DNA from: Adenanthera pavonina
Lineage: Eukaryota; Streptophyta; Magnoliopsida; Fabales; Fabaceae
Length of the DNA stretch: 64,000 bases
Reading direction: 5' to 3'
NCBI GenBank assembly: GCA_026686845.1
Contig: JAIVEN010000021.1
Location: 22,586,001 to 22,650,000 of the forward strand
Shown: piece by piece, positions 12,633-25,560 of the stretch
Position numbering within the stretch: the first letter of the stretch is position 1
How the letters are laid out: each line of letters opens with the position of its first letter
Made by a program: the position numbers and the translations under genes
Notes under the pieces: model-generated
Database searches by the model: none
Seen by the model: the letters and a program-made list of their open reading frames with translations, nothing else
What the model was told of the DNA's origin: nothing

Positions 12633-13614
12633 ACGGAAAATAAAATTTTAAAGGAACATTTTAGTCATTAGATAGGAGGAATTTTATGGAAATTTTATTT
12701 TCCTAATTTTTCCATTTTTTCTCATTTTATTGGTCCATTTTTATTTGACTTTAAAATAAATACAGATAAAAATAAAGAAATAGAATGGAGAAGCATGGAG
12801 TGGATCACTCTTCCGAAACTTGGTTTGGGAAGAAAAATGATGCTGAAAAGGAGAAGCAAAATTTGCCAAACATACAAACAAATACATTAAACTTAATTTT
12901 TACCCAAAATTTGGTTTAAGAAGTGTTTCCAAACATGCCCTTAATTGTTTGGTTAGTCTATTTTTATCAATCAAATCTGCTTATGGAATTTTCTTTTTAA
13001 TTTCTCTGCACTAGGATTAACATAGTAACGACCATAACTATATCTATGCCAAGATTACGCAAGTACTTCGTTTTTATTAAATTATCTATATTGACTTTTA
13101 CACTGGCCAGGCGTTGTCAAATTCCATGTAACTCATGAAGAGGAAATGCTACTCGGACTAGTAATTCCATAGGAAACTTCTTTTTTTTGGGTAGAAATTC
13201 CATTAGAAACTTTTAATAGGAAGTAAAATCTTCATTTTCACTGTTGGTGTGGTGAGAAAAAAGAATATATGGATTTTGATCCTCTCCAATTATAGATTTC
13301 TGAAATGCTTTCCATGCAAGAAAGAGATCACAAGAATAGAGTAAGTAATATAAGCGAATCTCATACAAATTCCTATTTCGCATGTCAATTTCTCCACTTC
13401 AGAGATACTATAACTTGAAGGAAACCAAATTACAATAATCAATTAGTTCATAACCACCTGGACTTTATTTATTTTAATCCAACAATTCTGTTCTACTAAA
13501 ATTCTCTAATCAAACTTATTTCCTTCCCTTTGACCCATATTCTTTTCATTTCACAAGAAAAACTAAAGACGGCGATAATTTAATCAAGTGAACATGCTAT
13601 GAGCCGTCTGTATC

Positions 13615-16600
13615 TTACATCCGCGACTTCACTTGCTCCACGGGGGCACTCTGCAATAGAACAGTACGAATGCAATTAGAGAACCATACTAATGGTACTG
13701 GAAGTGTCACGTGGTAAAGTCATATATACAAGAAAGTAGAACTTTGCACTCGACCCAGCGACCTATCTTAAAACTGGAAATTAGAACATCACCAAGATGC
13801 AAAAACTAAGGAATACATTCTAGCCAATCGTACTTTAAAAGACAAGTACTAATGAATAGCTCTGATAGTTGAGTTATTTCAAAACAAATTTGGAAGATCT
13901 AACGATTTGAGTTTAAGAAAACTAAATCTTGATCCACAAGGATTTGTTAATGCCCAATTTGAAGCAGTTATATTATAAAAGGATTTGATAGTTTTAGCTT
14001 CTAGTAGTACGTATATTATGTTACAGAAGTAGTCCTTGCATCTGACAACTAACTCTCTGACGTAGTTATCCTATTCTTGAATTTTAAGAGTCAGCAATAT
14101 TTCAAGCTAAAACAACTGTTGTCGGAACAAAGAAAATCTAGACAACTCCACACCAATGCCAATGAGCAAATTTAATATGTAATTGGTTAAACATTCCTAG
14201 AAAGTGTCCTCACAGGACAAGGATGTGATAAAAAGAAAACAAATGAGGCTCAGGTTTCTCACCAGAGGAATGCCCTTGGCAGCTCTTGCAGCCAGGTAAG
14301 CACAAGGCTTGAAAAACTCCCCATACGACTTTGACCATTCGTCTAATCTTGAATATATGTATTTGGATCCAAGCAAATCAGCCCAGAACATAATACCGCC
14401 CCTATAAAAATAATGTCACGAGTCATGACAAGAATTATGAAGTTTTAGAGTACCATGCCAACTAATTTGAAGTGACAAACCTGTATGGTGGAAACCCCAT
14501 GCCCATGACAGCTGATATGTCAAGATCCGAAGCTTTGACTGCAATACCTTCATCAAGTACCCGGCACGCTTCATTCACCACAGGAAAGAAAACCATCTCT
14601 ATGATGTCCTTTGCAGGCAACTTGACAAGCTGTCCAAGCCCACATCCACAAAATCATTTCCAGCAAGGTTTACCATGAAACTGAATTTTAAATTAAACCC
14701 CCACTAAGCCAATTAGTATAATTTACAGCTAGGATAGATAAAAGACCTTAGGATCAATTTTGGCACCAGAAATGCTCCTAGCCTTCTCAATGTAATTCTT
14801 TAACTCAGGATCAGGACTAGCCTTGCGCTTATCATCATACAAATAAAAGCCTTTGCGAGATGTTTCACCTGTTAGAAGCACATTATAAAAAGGTGCACCT
14901 TGAGCAATCCATTTTTGTATTTATATTCCAGACAAAGACTTCTTAAGAATGTAACTGCTACAAGAAGATATAAGATAAATGAGAATTCATTTACCAGCTC
15001 TCTTATCCTCTTGCATAAGTAGAATAAGCATTGATTTATAAGTTCGCTCAGGAAAGTTCTCAATAAATTGCATTCCAGTTGCAACCGCCACGCCAAAGCC
15101 AACCAGGTCAGCCAATCTGCATAAAAAATGTGACAAATTAAACCTTCCAAGAAATGACCATTAATAGCAAGCTTGTATCTGAGCACTAGTACCTAAAAGG
15201 CCCCATGGGCATTCCAAATTTTGTAATTGCCTTGTCAATCTGATAGACATCTGCACCATGTTCGACAAGCAAGATAGCTGCTTGTGTATATGGGAAGAAC
15301 ATCCTATTAACAGCGAAGCCAGTACAGTTTCCAACTACCACTGGAGTTTTCTTTATCTTTTTTGCAATATCTAGCAAATCAACAATTACTTGAGGAGAGG
15401 TCTGCTTAGTGCGCACAATTTCCAGAAGTGGCATGACATGTGCCGGACTGCATTGGCACAAGTCAAATTGTTTAATCAGAAAGCCACTGCAGAACCAAAA
15501 AAATAAGAATAGCATCCAGATACATGATACTACCTAAAGAAATGGGCTCCAACAATGCGACCCTGAGACCTGGTCTTCTCTCCAATTAGATTCAAGTCAA
15601 TCGTGGAAGTGTTACTTGCTAGTATACAATGACGTGGACAATATTTTTCAAGATCAGTAAAGATCTGTTGCTTTAAAGAAACATTCTCAATAACAGCCTG
15701 TCCAAACATCAAATGTTCGGAGTGTATAATTAATCTACATTTTGGATAAAGTCAAGCCATCATTGATGAGAGAATGACAGTGCCTTAAGGTACCTCTATC
15801 ACCAAGTCTACATCTCTGAAGCTTTCATAATCAAGGACACCTTTAAGCAGAGAGAGAGTCTTTTCAAATTTTTCTCGAGTCATACGCCCTTTTCTGACAC
15901 GACTTTGTAAATTTGCTGAATAAAGAGGAAGGCTACATGAGAAAAATATAACTTAAAGGAATAAAGAATTCAGTTAAAGTTGACATTTGAGCAATGAGAA
16001 GTGAGAACCAATCTACAAGAAATAAGATTCCATTCTAACCTTTAACCCTGTTAATACCAGCATCCAAGAATTTCTCATTTACTTCCTTCAGGATGACTGG
16101 ATAGTTACTAAGAATCAGCGCTGTTGCTATTCCAGAGCCCATTAATCCTCCACCAAGGACGGCAACCTTTCTCACTTGCCTTGGTACCAAACCATGGTCA
16201 GTAATCCCAGGTACCTGTCCATGCCAAGCACTATCAGAAATTTGTTCACACAAATTTATAAGAAAAGCTAGAGCTCAGAAACAGCATAGTTAAATTCCAG
16301 ATTCACAAACACCATATTACCTTTTTAGTTACTTCACTAAAACGAAATTTCAAGTTGGTTCTCACAGATGACCAAACTCACAACATTAAGTATATGCTTA
16401 GGCACAAGATGAGACATAATTCATAACTTTCAATGTGTACAATTTCAAACCAAATAACATAAAAGGAGTAATTGACACACTCTATGAAAAATTGAATCTT
16501 TCTACATTAATTCTAAGTTGTGCAGGCATGAGATGAAAAATTAATAAAAGCACAAAATCTTCAAAGTAACCTACGCTGTATGCATGAATATATCTTGTCA

Positions 16601-19600
16601 AAATCACAATACAGTTATTCTGCTATAAACATGACTATCCAAATGACCGCCAAAGTATAACAGAAAAACCAGACTTTGATCCTTAATATTAAACATTTTT
16701 AAAGCCTTTTTGGTCAAGAAAGGCCAAAGTTAGTTGCTTGGCCATAATTCTCCCTATATATAAAATCTGCCTTCGAATAACCACAGCTCAACCAGAACTC
16801 TCAAACTAAAAAACAAAGCATAGAGTATTACATTTCAAAACTTCTGTCAAATTTAATAAAACATAATATCAAATGACATCAATTCTACAGAACCAAAGTC
16901 CTAAGTATATTATCAATTCTGCGCAACCAAAGTCCAAAGCATGATTTTGGGAAATCTCAAACTAAAGACTTAAAAGAATAGAGCGTATTATATTTTTAAG
17001 TTTCCATAAAATTTAATACAACATATATCAAATGGTATCAATTCTATGGATCCAAAGTCCAGAGTCTGTTTTAAGCTAGTAAGTAAACTTTTTCCTTTTC
17101 CTTTTTCCCTTAATAACCAGTAAAGCCTAGCAGAAATCTCTTTCTCACTTTAAGGGACAGAAACAGGGGAAAAGATTCAGATGCTACTTCAACAAACCTT
17201 AGATGTTCCTCGTTGAGCAAAAAATACGTGAATCAAGCTCTTGCTAGTATCTGAATGCACCAGTCCATCAAAGGCTTCAGCTTCCTGCCAATACCAGACT
17301 CATTGTCAAAGATATCTGTAACCACAATATGAGGAGGGGAAAGAAATTATGGAGACAGATGACAACCTTCCATAGACCCGCACGAGGACCAGAAACTATT
17401 CCCTCTTCAATGACATCAATACAAACCAAAGGGTGCTCAAGATTAGGAGCTCGTTTTCTAGTTTGACTTCTTGCAAACTTGAATATCTCCCTTGCTTCCC
17501 CAAGGGGTTCAATTTTGTCATTCTTGTAAAGACTAGCAACCCATGGCCTACGGCGTTCCAGGATATCCAGGGCCCACTGACGTGCAGTGTTCACCAACTC
17601 ATTGGGCGAGATTACAGCATCTACGAGCCCCAAATTATAAGCTTCCTCCCCTTTTACAGGCTTTGATGTCTTAAATCATGAAATCAGGAAGAGAAATAAT
17701 AAATTAATAGAAAATCACAGGATAAGCATGTTGATATCACTACTCATTAACATTAATATTATTTTATCTATGTGATGTAACAAAACAAGTATAGAAAGTA
17801 GCATACCAGTATCATCTCAAGGCCCTTTGAAAGACCAACAAGACGCGGAAGTCGCTGTGTTCCTGAGACAATTTATTAACTCCAGGTTAATAACATAAAA
17901 GAAAATGGCAAGAACAATTACCCTAGGAATTTTATTATGAATTTATGTTTATTCAGACTATTGTCACAAGACTAGAACAGTTAATTCAAGGCCTAACTCA
18001 CTTAAGGCATTGAATCATGACCTCTAGTATGAATTCTCATTGTCAAGAGCAATGTTTTTAAACCTGAAATTGTAAATAGATTTCCATCTTTTACAGTTCA
18101 AAGTCTACTAAATATAATTACAAATATATTTACAATGAAGGGAATTTACGAAAGTAGGTATTTGGTTGTCCAAAAGACTTCAATGAAACAAAAAACAATT
18201 AATCATTCTCATTAATATAGAGATGCTTTCCTTCTTCAAATTTTATTTTTAATTTTTTCATAGTGGTATAGAGTAGCTTGTCTGAGGCCAAAGGAAAGCA
18301 TAATTTAATGAAAATGTATCTATTTGTCGACTGAAAACCATCACCAATGCACAGGCCACTTCTGATAAATAAAAAACGATAATACAGAACCAAATGAAAC
18401 TGAGCCACAGAAATTCTCCTTTCATGGGGATGGGGAATAGATAGAACTACAAAAATATTACAAGATAAAAGCGAAAAAAAATTCATCATACGCTTCTCAA
18501 ATTTGAGCATGACAAAACTTTGTATATCAATAATTAATTCTACATCAAACTTACTGACAATCTATCTCTCAACATTGTACTCAACGCACCAAAGATCAAT
18601 TTCTTGTGGCTTTCATTAACAATATTCACGTATAAAAAATGATCTCTCTTATGGTAATTGAAACAGGAAGAGCCAAGCAAGGAAATCAATCAATGAAGGA
18701 TAAATTAAGGACGTTCCTAATTATGGGCATATTTCAGATTTTGCCTAAAAATGTTTCGAGTCATAAGAATGGAGAACATTATGCTCATAATGTTAAGAAA
18801 GCAATGCTTTCTAAGGGTTGAGAAAACTATTATGTCTTTAATATTGCTTCATTGATTAAATTTTCAATCTACTAAGTAAAGTTCTAAACTAAAATGCTGA
18901 AAATTTTGTTTCAGGAAAAACACGCTACATTTAGAGGTCTTATCATCAAGCCATGTCTCAACAAGTTTAAAAAGCAACCAAAACAAAATTTTTTTTTTCA
19001 GGAAGGGGGGCCACAGGGACTTATGAGAGTCCATTATGATTGTTATAACAGTTCAAACAAAACATTACAACCACAGCCAAATCAGGAGGCAGGCCAATAG
19101 CTAGTTTTAGGAGAGACTAAATATGCATGCTAAGATGCTAGTATCCATTGCACCTTCACCTGGCCTTCATTATTTTTTTTAATGAGACATTAATTAGATT
19201 AGATTACAGTTTCATGCCCATACTTACCTTATCCTCACGAAGTGTTGTGCCAGAAAACACCCATCCATATGATTGGTGTATTGGTGTTTGACAGAATAGT
19301 ATTAGTGATGCTAGATTAGATGATAGATCACATTTCAATGTTTCTGTTCATTTTTTGTCTGAATACACCCAATTTCATATTTATTAAAACAAAAAACATA
19401 GTAAAGGAGAGAGGCAGCAGGAAGAAAGTCATAGGATTTATGCTGGCAGAAGCCTAATTAGTTTGCCAAGATAAGAGATTGATTAAATACCTCCAAATCC
19501 AGGAATTATTCCAAGTTGAAGTTCAGGTAATCCTAATTGAGCAGTAGGAGTTGATATCCGTGCATGGCATGCCTATTAGAGGAAGAATAGGTAACATTTT

Positions 19601-21694
19601 GCAGCAAAAGCTTCAAACAAAATTTCTCAACCTATACAATTAGAAACACATACCATTGCAACCTCTAATCCACCACCCAAGGCAAGTCCATCAATGGCAG
19701 CTACTGAAGGTTTCCTTGCAGCTGAAAAGAAAAATGAATAAATTTAACATGGTACAATGCAAAATGATGGAGGCGCTCCAATTAAAGAATATGAAAACAA
19801 AAGTACCTTCTAATGTATCAGTGATGATTTCTATTGATACCCACCCACGCTTTGGACGCTCTGTGGAAAGCAAAAGAGTGCGAATATGAGTGAGGAGGGA
19901 TGCTGAAGCATTTCCAATTTACCATAATAAAAGGATCCTTAAGAAATATTTTAAGTACCTTTTCCCTTTTGAATTTCACCAAATGCAGTAATATCAAAGC
20001 CACCAGAAAATTTGCCCTTTGCACCTAATACAGCAACAAAAGATTCAGTCATGACGGGCCTGTTTATTTACATTTTTGTAAACCAAACCATGGTTTCTAA
20101 TCATTATTTTTCCCTTTTTTATTCAAACAAATTTGTGGTAAATTTCTCTACTATCCAAACTTCATTTTTGTAAACTGTGATTATTTTAATAGACCTTCTA
20201 CAAAAAGGTAATATTAACAAGCACGTAGTAGTTATGAACCAGCTGAACAAGATTTTTCTTTTATTGAATCCCAACACAGGTCTTTTGCTTGATTTTCTTT
20301 TTCAACTACTTCAACTTTGTTCTATTGTCACAATTTAAAAGTTGATGGCCTTCATTTGTTTCAATCAAATTTTAGAAAATGCTTTAGATTTAGATGTGAA
20401 TATTCTGTGCTGGCCAATAAATGAATGAGGAATCTCCGTAGCCAAAAAATCTGCTTATTCAAATATTTTTGCATTACCTGTAACAACAATCGCCTTGACA
20501 TCATCTCTCTGTAAAGCTTGTTCATAACTTTCCTTTAGACTACTCAACACTGAAGAGAGGCAGAAAGTCAGACAGACCAGCAATGAGATGTAATATATTT
20601 AATAGAAATTTAGAAAGAGGGATTAACAGCTTGCTGTGATATATCTATGAATTTTTACTCTCCACCAGCCTAAAATATTTTGAAACCAAATAATTGACAA
20701 TTACAATGTAGTCTAGCCATGATCAGGTAGCAGAAATCAACTCCAATGTGCATCTAATTCTTCTTCGTTCCCATCCTTCCACCTTATACTTAAGAAAATA
20801 AATTACGATGGACAAACAACAATAACTGTTATTCTTTTTTATCTGGATAACCATGTGATATTTCTAATCCACAAAATCTTTTTTATTTTTCCAATAACAT
20901 TCTGTTTTCTTTCATTGCCAAAGGCCCTGAATGTTAAAAGTGTTAGAGATAGACCTTGGTAAAAAGTATCGCATCAAAATATGATTGAAAAAATTGAAAA
21001 GCATATAAACTTGTGACAATTTTAACCAAGTAGTTTAAACTAATTTGGTGAGTTGAACCCAAACACAGGCCCTTATGAAAGTTAACGAGAGAAAAAAGAA
21101 AAAAGTCCTCACAGCCACCAGATTGGGACCCTAAAACAAAATGTTCGACCAGAGCCCTGAAGTTCTAAGTGTACACACACCCTAAAAAAAAAATATGAAG
21201 GTTGTAACCTAAGGCTTCATAGACTCAGAACACACAAACCTAGGCAGATAGAATTGGACACCAAATGATATCTTGACACTTAAACACAAGCACGCAAAAA
21301 GATAATGATAAGGCAGAGTTGTTTCACTCCACTTTTAAGCATCCTTTTCCGGAATATCATCGTTGGCTTAACTTACGCTTAATTTAATTAGAGCCAGCAA
21401 CGGAGTAAAAACCAGTGATCCCAAATGACAAAGATTCGCAGGAATTGCCGCAAACGAGAAGATCATAGGGTTGACCAAAAGCACATTAAGCCAAAAAATT
21501 TCAAGACTATCGTACATAACAAAAAGGGTATACAGTTGCATAACTAAACCAGCAGATCCATGAACAAAAATTGGAAATTGCCAAGGAATACCATCAAAGG
21601 AGAGGGAATTGACAGGAGGGTTGATGATTGTGATGACAGCCACGCCATCAGCTCCAACTTCCAAGACGGTTCGTCCCTTCGTTCTGCTACCCAT
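13615..21694 (-). CDS. MFP2: Peroxisomal beta-oxidation multifunctional protein MFP2
   Basis: The gene encodes the bifunctional 2-enoyl-CoA hydratase / L-3-hydroxyacyl-CoA dehydrogenase of peroxisomal fatty-acid beta-oxidation. I assembled 18 GT-AG exons whose phases agree: 21592-21694, 20478-20549, 19959-20024, 19807-19860, 19654-19721, 19491-19572, 17807-17862, 17367-17669, 17198-17284, 16040-16214, 15794-15915, 15534-15697, 15193-15447, 14995-15116, 14747-14868, 14481-14629, 14263-14401, 13615-13650. They total 2175 nt (724 aa plus stop), the usual plant MFP2 length. The start MGSRTKGRTVLEVG fits the family. The crotonase half contains GAKGKFSGGFDI and IDGLALGGGLE (Glu118), with Glu138 in LGLPELQLG; these are the expected hydratase glutamates. 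The dehydrogenase half has a Rossmann GGGLMG at 318-323, a catalytic-type His448 in AHFFSPAH, and NCTGFAVNRMFFPYTQA. The C-terminus SRM (722-724) is a type-1 peroxisomal targeting signal. The gene appears intact, with no frameshift; AIM1 is the nearest alternative identity. Confidence 0.96.
13651..14262 (-). other. MFP2 intron 17 separating the PTS1 exon
   Basis: The intron starts GTGAGA at 14262 and ends TTGCAG at 13651. If retained, the frame would run on from KGIPL for about 22 codons to a stop at 14197, giving a protein without the SRM signal. The intron also contains a weakly tRNA-like stretch near 13857-13920 (tagctctgatagttgag), possibly SINE-derived. Confidence 0.7.
16799..17060. repeat. 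Diverged 156-bp tandem duplication in MFP2 intron 9
   Basis: The block beginning tctcaaactaaa at 16799 recurs at 16955 in the same order: tctcaaactaaa, agagtatta or agcgtatta, aatttaata, atatcaaatg, atcaattct, ccaaagtcc. The copies have diverged by substitutions and small gaps. The repeat is intronic and does not touch the splice sites. Confidence 0.7.
20056..20217 (-). mobile_element. Harbinger-like MITE in MFP2 intron 2
   Basis: This block begins gggcctgttt and matches, in reverse complement, the 160-bp MITE at 33127-33286 throughout (shared aaaccaaaccatg, ttttttattcaaa, tttttgtaaactgtg). A third copy lies near 35167-35332. It sits in the intron between exons 2 and 3 of MFP2. No clear target duplication remains. 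Confidence 0.6.
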
Positions 21695-22004
21695 TTTCTC
21701 CGGCGATTGATTGATTCTATCACTAAACAGAAGTCTTTCCTATCCGTTAAGGAGTAGAAGGAATGCTCGCTGGAACAAATGAAATGAGAATGAGGATTGT
21801 TTTAATCCTCAATTAGAGGGAGGCGGTTACGTAAACGACAGTGAACAGCGACGTTGGAAACATTCAGAAGCAAATTGAGAATTGAGAATGGTATGATCAA
21901 AAGAAACCTATCGTCGTGTCAGTGTGTACCTCCAGCCGGATGTTAGAGGGGTACAGTGCTACACTATACTCGCATTTTAGAGAGCGTGGGGGACTATTCT
22001 TGAT

Positions 22005-22310
22005 CCTGTCAAATTTATACTCCATTTTATATCAGTTTATAATGTTTTTTTAATTATGATTAAGATAATAATTAATAATTAAAAAATTTTTATATTATTT
22101 CTCAAATTATTCTTATTTAATAATACTTCATACATTAATAAATTATATTCATTCTCTCCTTTATTCTTTTTTCTAAATTCTTATGAGTTATTGATAATTA
22201 TGAAAATTGAAATTTTAGAAAAATTCTTTTTCATTTATTTATAATTTGACTAAACTATTAAAAATTTTTTCACTAAATGCATTAGTAACCATATAATACT
22301 ATATAACGTA
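22005..22310. mobile_element. MITE, copy 2 of a three-copy local family
   Basis: The body parallels 10198-10482 motif by motif (gataataattaataatt, tatttaataata, cattctctcctttattc, ttgactaaactatt, agtaacca). The left border reads actccattttatatcag. It lies just upstream of the MFP2 5' end, so it may sit within that promoter region. Confidence 0.5.
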
Positions 22311-22566
22311 ATTATTAGCAATTAATGAGCCTCTTGAAATTAGTTAATCATCATTTATGAGTTGTATTTTATTCCAGTCCCTCGCTTTGGGGGTGATCTC
22401 GTCTGTAGATAATAAAAACTACCGTGCAAAGCTTGGAGCTTGCCTTTGTGGAAGGATCATAGCAAAAATAATTGTATTATTTATACAAAGCTCTCCTGAC
22501 ATTAAAAAAAATTATTAAAAAGAATTATTCATTAAGTTTAGTTAACACAGATCCATTTTTAATTTT

Positions 22567-22681
22567 TTTTGGTAAAAGAAGGAGATAAAACCCAGATTAC
22601 AAAGTAACAAAACAAAGTCAAACTATAGTCACCACGTGAGGTATCCTTCTACCAGCAACAGCTTTCTTCATGATCCGAACA
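22567..22681 (-). mobile_element. 115-bp LINE 3' fragment with 18-bp target duplication
   Basis: A short insert is flanked by the perfect 18-bp direct repeat agatccatttttaatttt at 22549-22566 and 22682-22699. It begins with a T run followed by ggtaaaagaaggagataaaa and cccagattacaaag, which reads as the poly(A) end of a reverse-inserted LINE. The length implies severe 5' truncation during target-primed reverse transcription. No coding sequence remains. Confidence 0.75.
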
Positions 22682-24214
22682 AGATCCATTTTTAATTTTA
22701 GTTAGCCATCTCTAATATTTATCTATAGAAAATATATATCAAATCTCAATAGCATTTAGTTAGAATAAATTCCATGTTAAATAATAAAAATTATTAAATA
22801 ATATTGATAATAACTTAATTTTAATATTAAATTTTAAAATTTATAATTGAATAAAAGGTATAAATTTATTTTTTAGACATTTTTCAACTTGGCCAAACTT
22901 GAATGAATATAATCTTGTTTGATGTTAAACATAATTTTAGATGTATAATAACTAAAAAAGGATAAAATTTTTATAATATAATATTATATAATTAACTGAG
23001 CTACATTTACTTTATAATATAAATGATTTTAATTATCAGAAATGATTATCAATGAAAAACTTTCATTTTATAATGTTAACGGATAAAGGTTGTAATATAA
23101 AATTACATTAAATTAAATTAATTATAAATATTAATATTCATAATTTAAAGAAATATATTTGAAGGGAAGGTCAAGGGATGAGAAGAGGAAAATGGGAATG
23201 AAAGAAAGCAGGGGCATAACAGTATTATTGGATGAGCATTTAATGACAAATCTACAAGGCCAAAAAAAAAAAAAGAAATCTAAAGTTTTCTCCAACTCAA
23301 AAGGAACTTTTGAGCCCAAAATAAAGTTTAAAAATGAGCCAGATATCATTTGTTAGCAAAAAAAAAAAATTGTTGGTTTGATTGCCTCTAACATTTTTCC
23401 AAACACACAATTAGCTCGGTTTTACTCAATTTTTATGTCCTGAGAATGTTTTTGAACTGGACATCAATTAAGACATTTGTTCGGCCCGATTTAGCTCAAT
23501 CTAATAGGCTAATACATTTATTTGATTTGATTCAGTTCATTTCTTTCATCCTATCTGGACCTATTTGCTTTAGTTTGATTTTGTGCATAAAAAATATAAA
23601 TTATTCAAACCAAACCAAACCAAATTAAAATAAGTGTATTTAAAAATACATTTATTTGGTTATTCAAATACTATATTTAAAGAATAACGTGCTCAAATCT
23701 ATTTTTATTAAGATAGATAAATGTACAAATAAATTTTAAATAATTTATTTTTTTGGCCACAAAATTTTAAATAATTTATTAAGTGCATAAGATGGGCATT
23801 TTTGTTTTATTCATGCTGAGTTTGGAAAACGTAATAATAAATAATTAAATTACAGATGATAATATAGTTGACAAGGATTCAATTTATGATTTGATTACGA
23901 TAAAGTAAATTTAGGTCAATATTTATGCTGAAGAATTGACAAATTACTCTCACAAATAATCAATCAACAACTAATGGCTCGATTGCCGCCATGCAAATGG
24001 AATCAAACCAATTTGGTTCGATTTTCATTTCATGTTGGAATCAATTATATATTATACTCTATTCTTTATACTTTCCAATTTAACATAAACTTATCCAATA
24101 ATATTAAATTTACTCGAATAAAATGAAAAAAAAACCTTACAATTTGTTTCTTTCACTCACTTAGAGGGACTATGCGAAGTGATGAATTTTATATCACTTT
24201 AATGATAGTGTTTG

Positions 24215-25080
24215 ATTGCACATAATATATGTGAATAACATTACATAATATAATGCATATCACCCTAGTTGATATAATGATCTTTACTTTCATTTTGCTA
24301 AGTAATAATCCCTTTCACCTTACTGTAATAATTTATTAAAGGCCAAAATACCATCATCTACATTCAACACACTTTCACCTCCGCCCCACCTTTGTTCTCC
24401 CACCAACCTTCATCTTTGTCAACCTCATCCCTCGCCGACATAGTCCATTTCTCCATCCATCCTTCCTTCACCTTTTACCTGTTTGTCGTCAGCTACTACA
24501 CCATCAAAGTTAATGTTCGCAACACATACACATCCACCTTCACCTTTGACCTCACGATCTCTGCTTCTTCCTTCTAACAATGGCCATCTCTACTTCTTTG
24601 GCCTTCTCTATCTTAGATCCAACTCTTCTCAATTTCCACCAACCTTCTTCCACCTTCTCCATCTCAAATCCACACCGTGACCACTGGTGAAGAAGAAGCA
24701 AACTCTCCTCTCTCTACTACATCCAATGACCCAATGTGAAGAAGAAGTAGGAGTATGGCAACCATTTTTAGATCTGGAATAGGGGACGCTGAAGGTTGAA
24801 CCCAAGACCACCGGCGACATTTTTTAGATCTAGATCGGGGTCATTTGTTGGGTTTGATTTGGATTTTTTGTTGGTGTATTGAAAATCAAGACCATTGGTG
24901 AGGAGAATGGTAGAAAAGGGAATTTTTTTTTGCTAGGGACAAAACGGTCACTTCACATTTTTTAAATTTTTTTATAAAAAATAAATATCATTCTCTCATT
25001 ATTTTATATCATATCAAATAAACTCATATGTAATCTTTATCCTAGTATATCTTTTTACATTCTTCTTATTATATCCTCTA
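24215..25080. mobile_element. Possible non-autonomous DNA element with ACC-rich core
   Basis: The left part gtttgattgcacataatata and the right part, reverse-complemented as aggataaagattacatatga, suggest loosely inverted ends (shared ACATATG-type words). The interior 24350-24690 is rich in CCACC and CATC, as in 8126-8853. Open frames of 60-65 codons there have no family resemblance. Borders are uncertain. Confidence 0.3.
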
Positions 25081-25489
25081 ATTGCCGATAATTAAATCAA
25101 ACTAGTTATTAGGTATTTCTTGGGGGGAGGGGGGAGTGTTTACCCTTTTCTCCTTATTTCATTTCAGAAAAAAAGAATAAAGAGTCCTTCCTTATTTGAT
25201 TTAACCAAATATAAGGAGGGAAGGGCTCTAGTGAAGAGGAAGGCAAATGGCCTAATGACTTAGTCATACAAGATATTTCTTGAATGGAGGAGGGTTATGA
25301 AATTAAGTCTCAATTATAATGTGATCCCGTCTTAAATGTGTGAGAATGTATATTGTAATTGTTTTAAGGTAAAAATAAAAAAGTCCTTCATTTCAACCAA
25401 ACCATACCTTAGCAGAGATTCTCACGCGCCTGCCGTGGCAAGAGGATTGGAGATGGGTCCATTACTACCTCGATTTTCACGATCATATC

Positions 25490-25560
25490 TAACGTGTTCC
25501 AATACCGGCTCACCACGTGGAAGGCCTTAGTGCCGACTGCTACCCTCACGTGCTGTGAGA
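25490..25560. promoter_or_regulatory. Pair of G-box (CACGTG) cores
   Basis: CACGTG occurs in ctcaccacgtggaagg (core 25513-25518) and again in accctcacgtgctg (about 25547-25552), within a stretch that is clearly GC-richer than its surroundings. G-boxes bind bZIP/bHLH factors in plant promoters, but the nearest gene start on the + strand is 2 kb away, so function is unproven. Confidence 0.3.

Larger units (their letters stand above)
5280..13600. other. Long intergenic region dominated by MITEs
   Basis: No gene is recognisable over about 8.3 kb. The region holds several separately listed elements (6178-6445, 8126-8853, 10198-10482, 10885-11166, 11744-11950, 12363-12632), an (AT)n-(GT)n microsatellite at about 7104-7137, and AT-rich sequence with no coding signal. 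A block at 10600-10845 resembles another MITE-like block near 46738-46950. The short open frames here have no family resemblance or splice context. Confidence 0.55.

Noticed and set aside
13850..13930. tRNA-like start tagctctgatagttgag in MFP2 intron 17
   Set aside because: No convincing B box or tail; kept only as a remark under the intron, not as a SINE.
24392..24820. Small Ser/Pro-rich open frames
   Set aside because: Located in a repeat-like element with an ACC-rich core, with no splice context or family resemblance.
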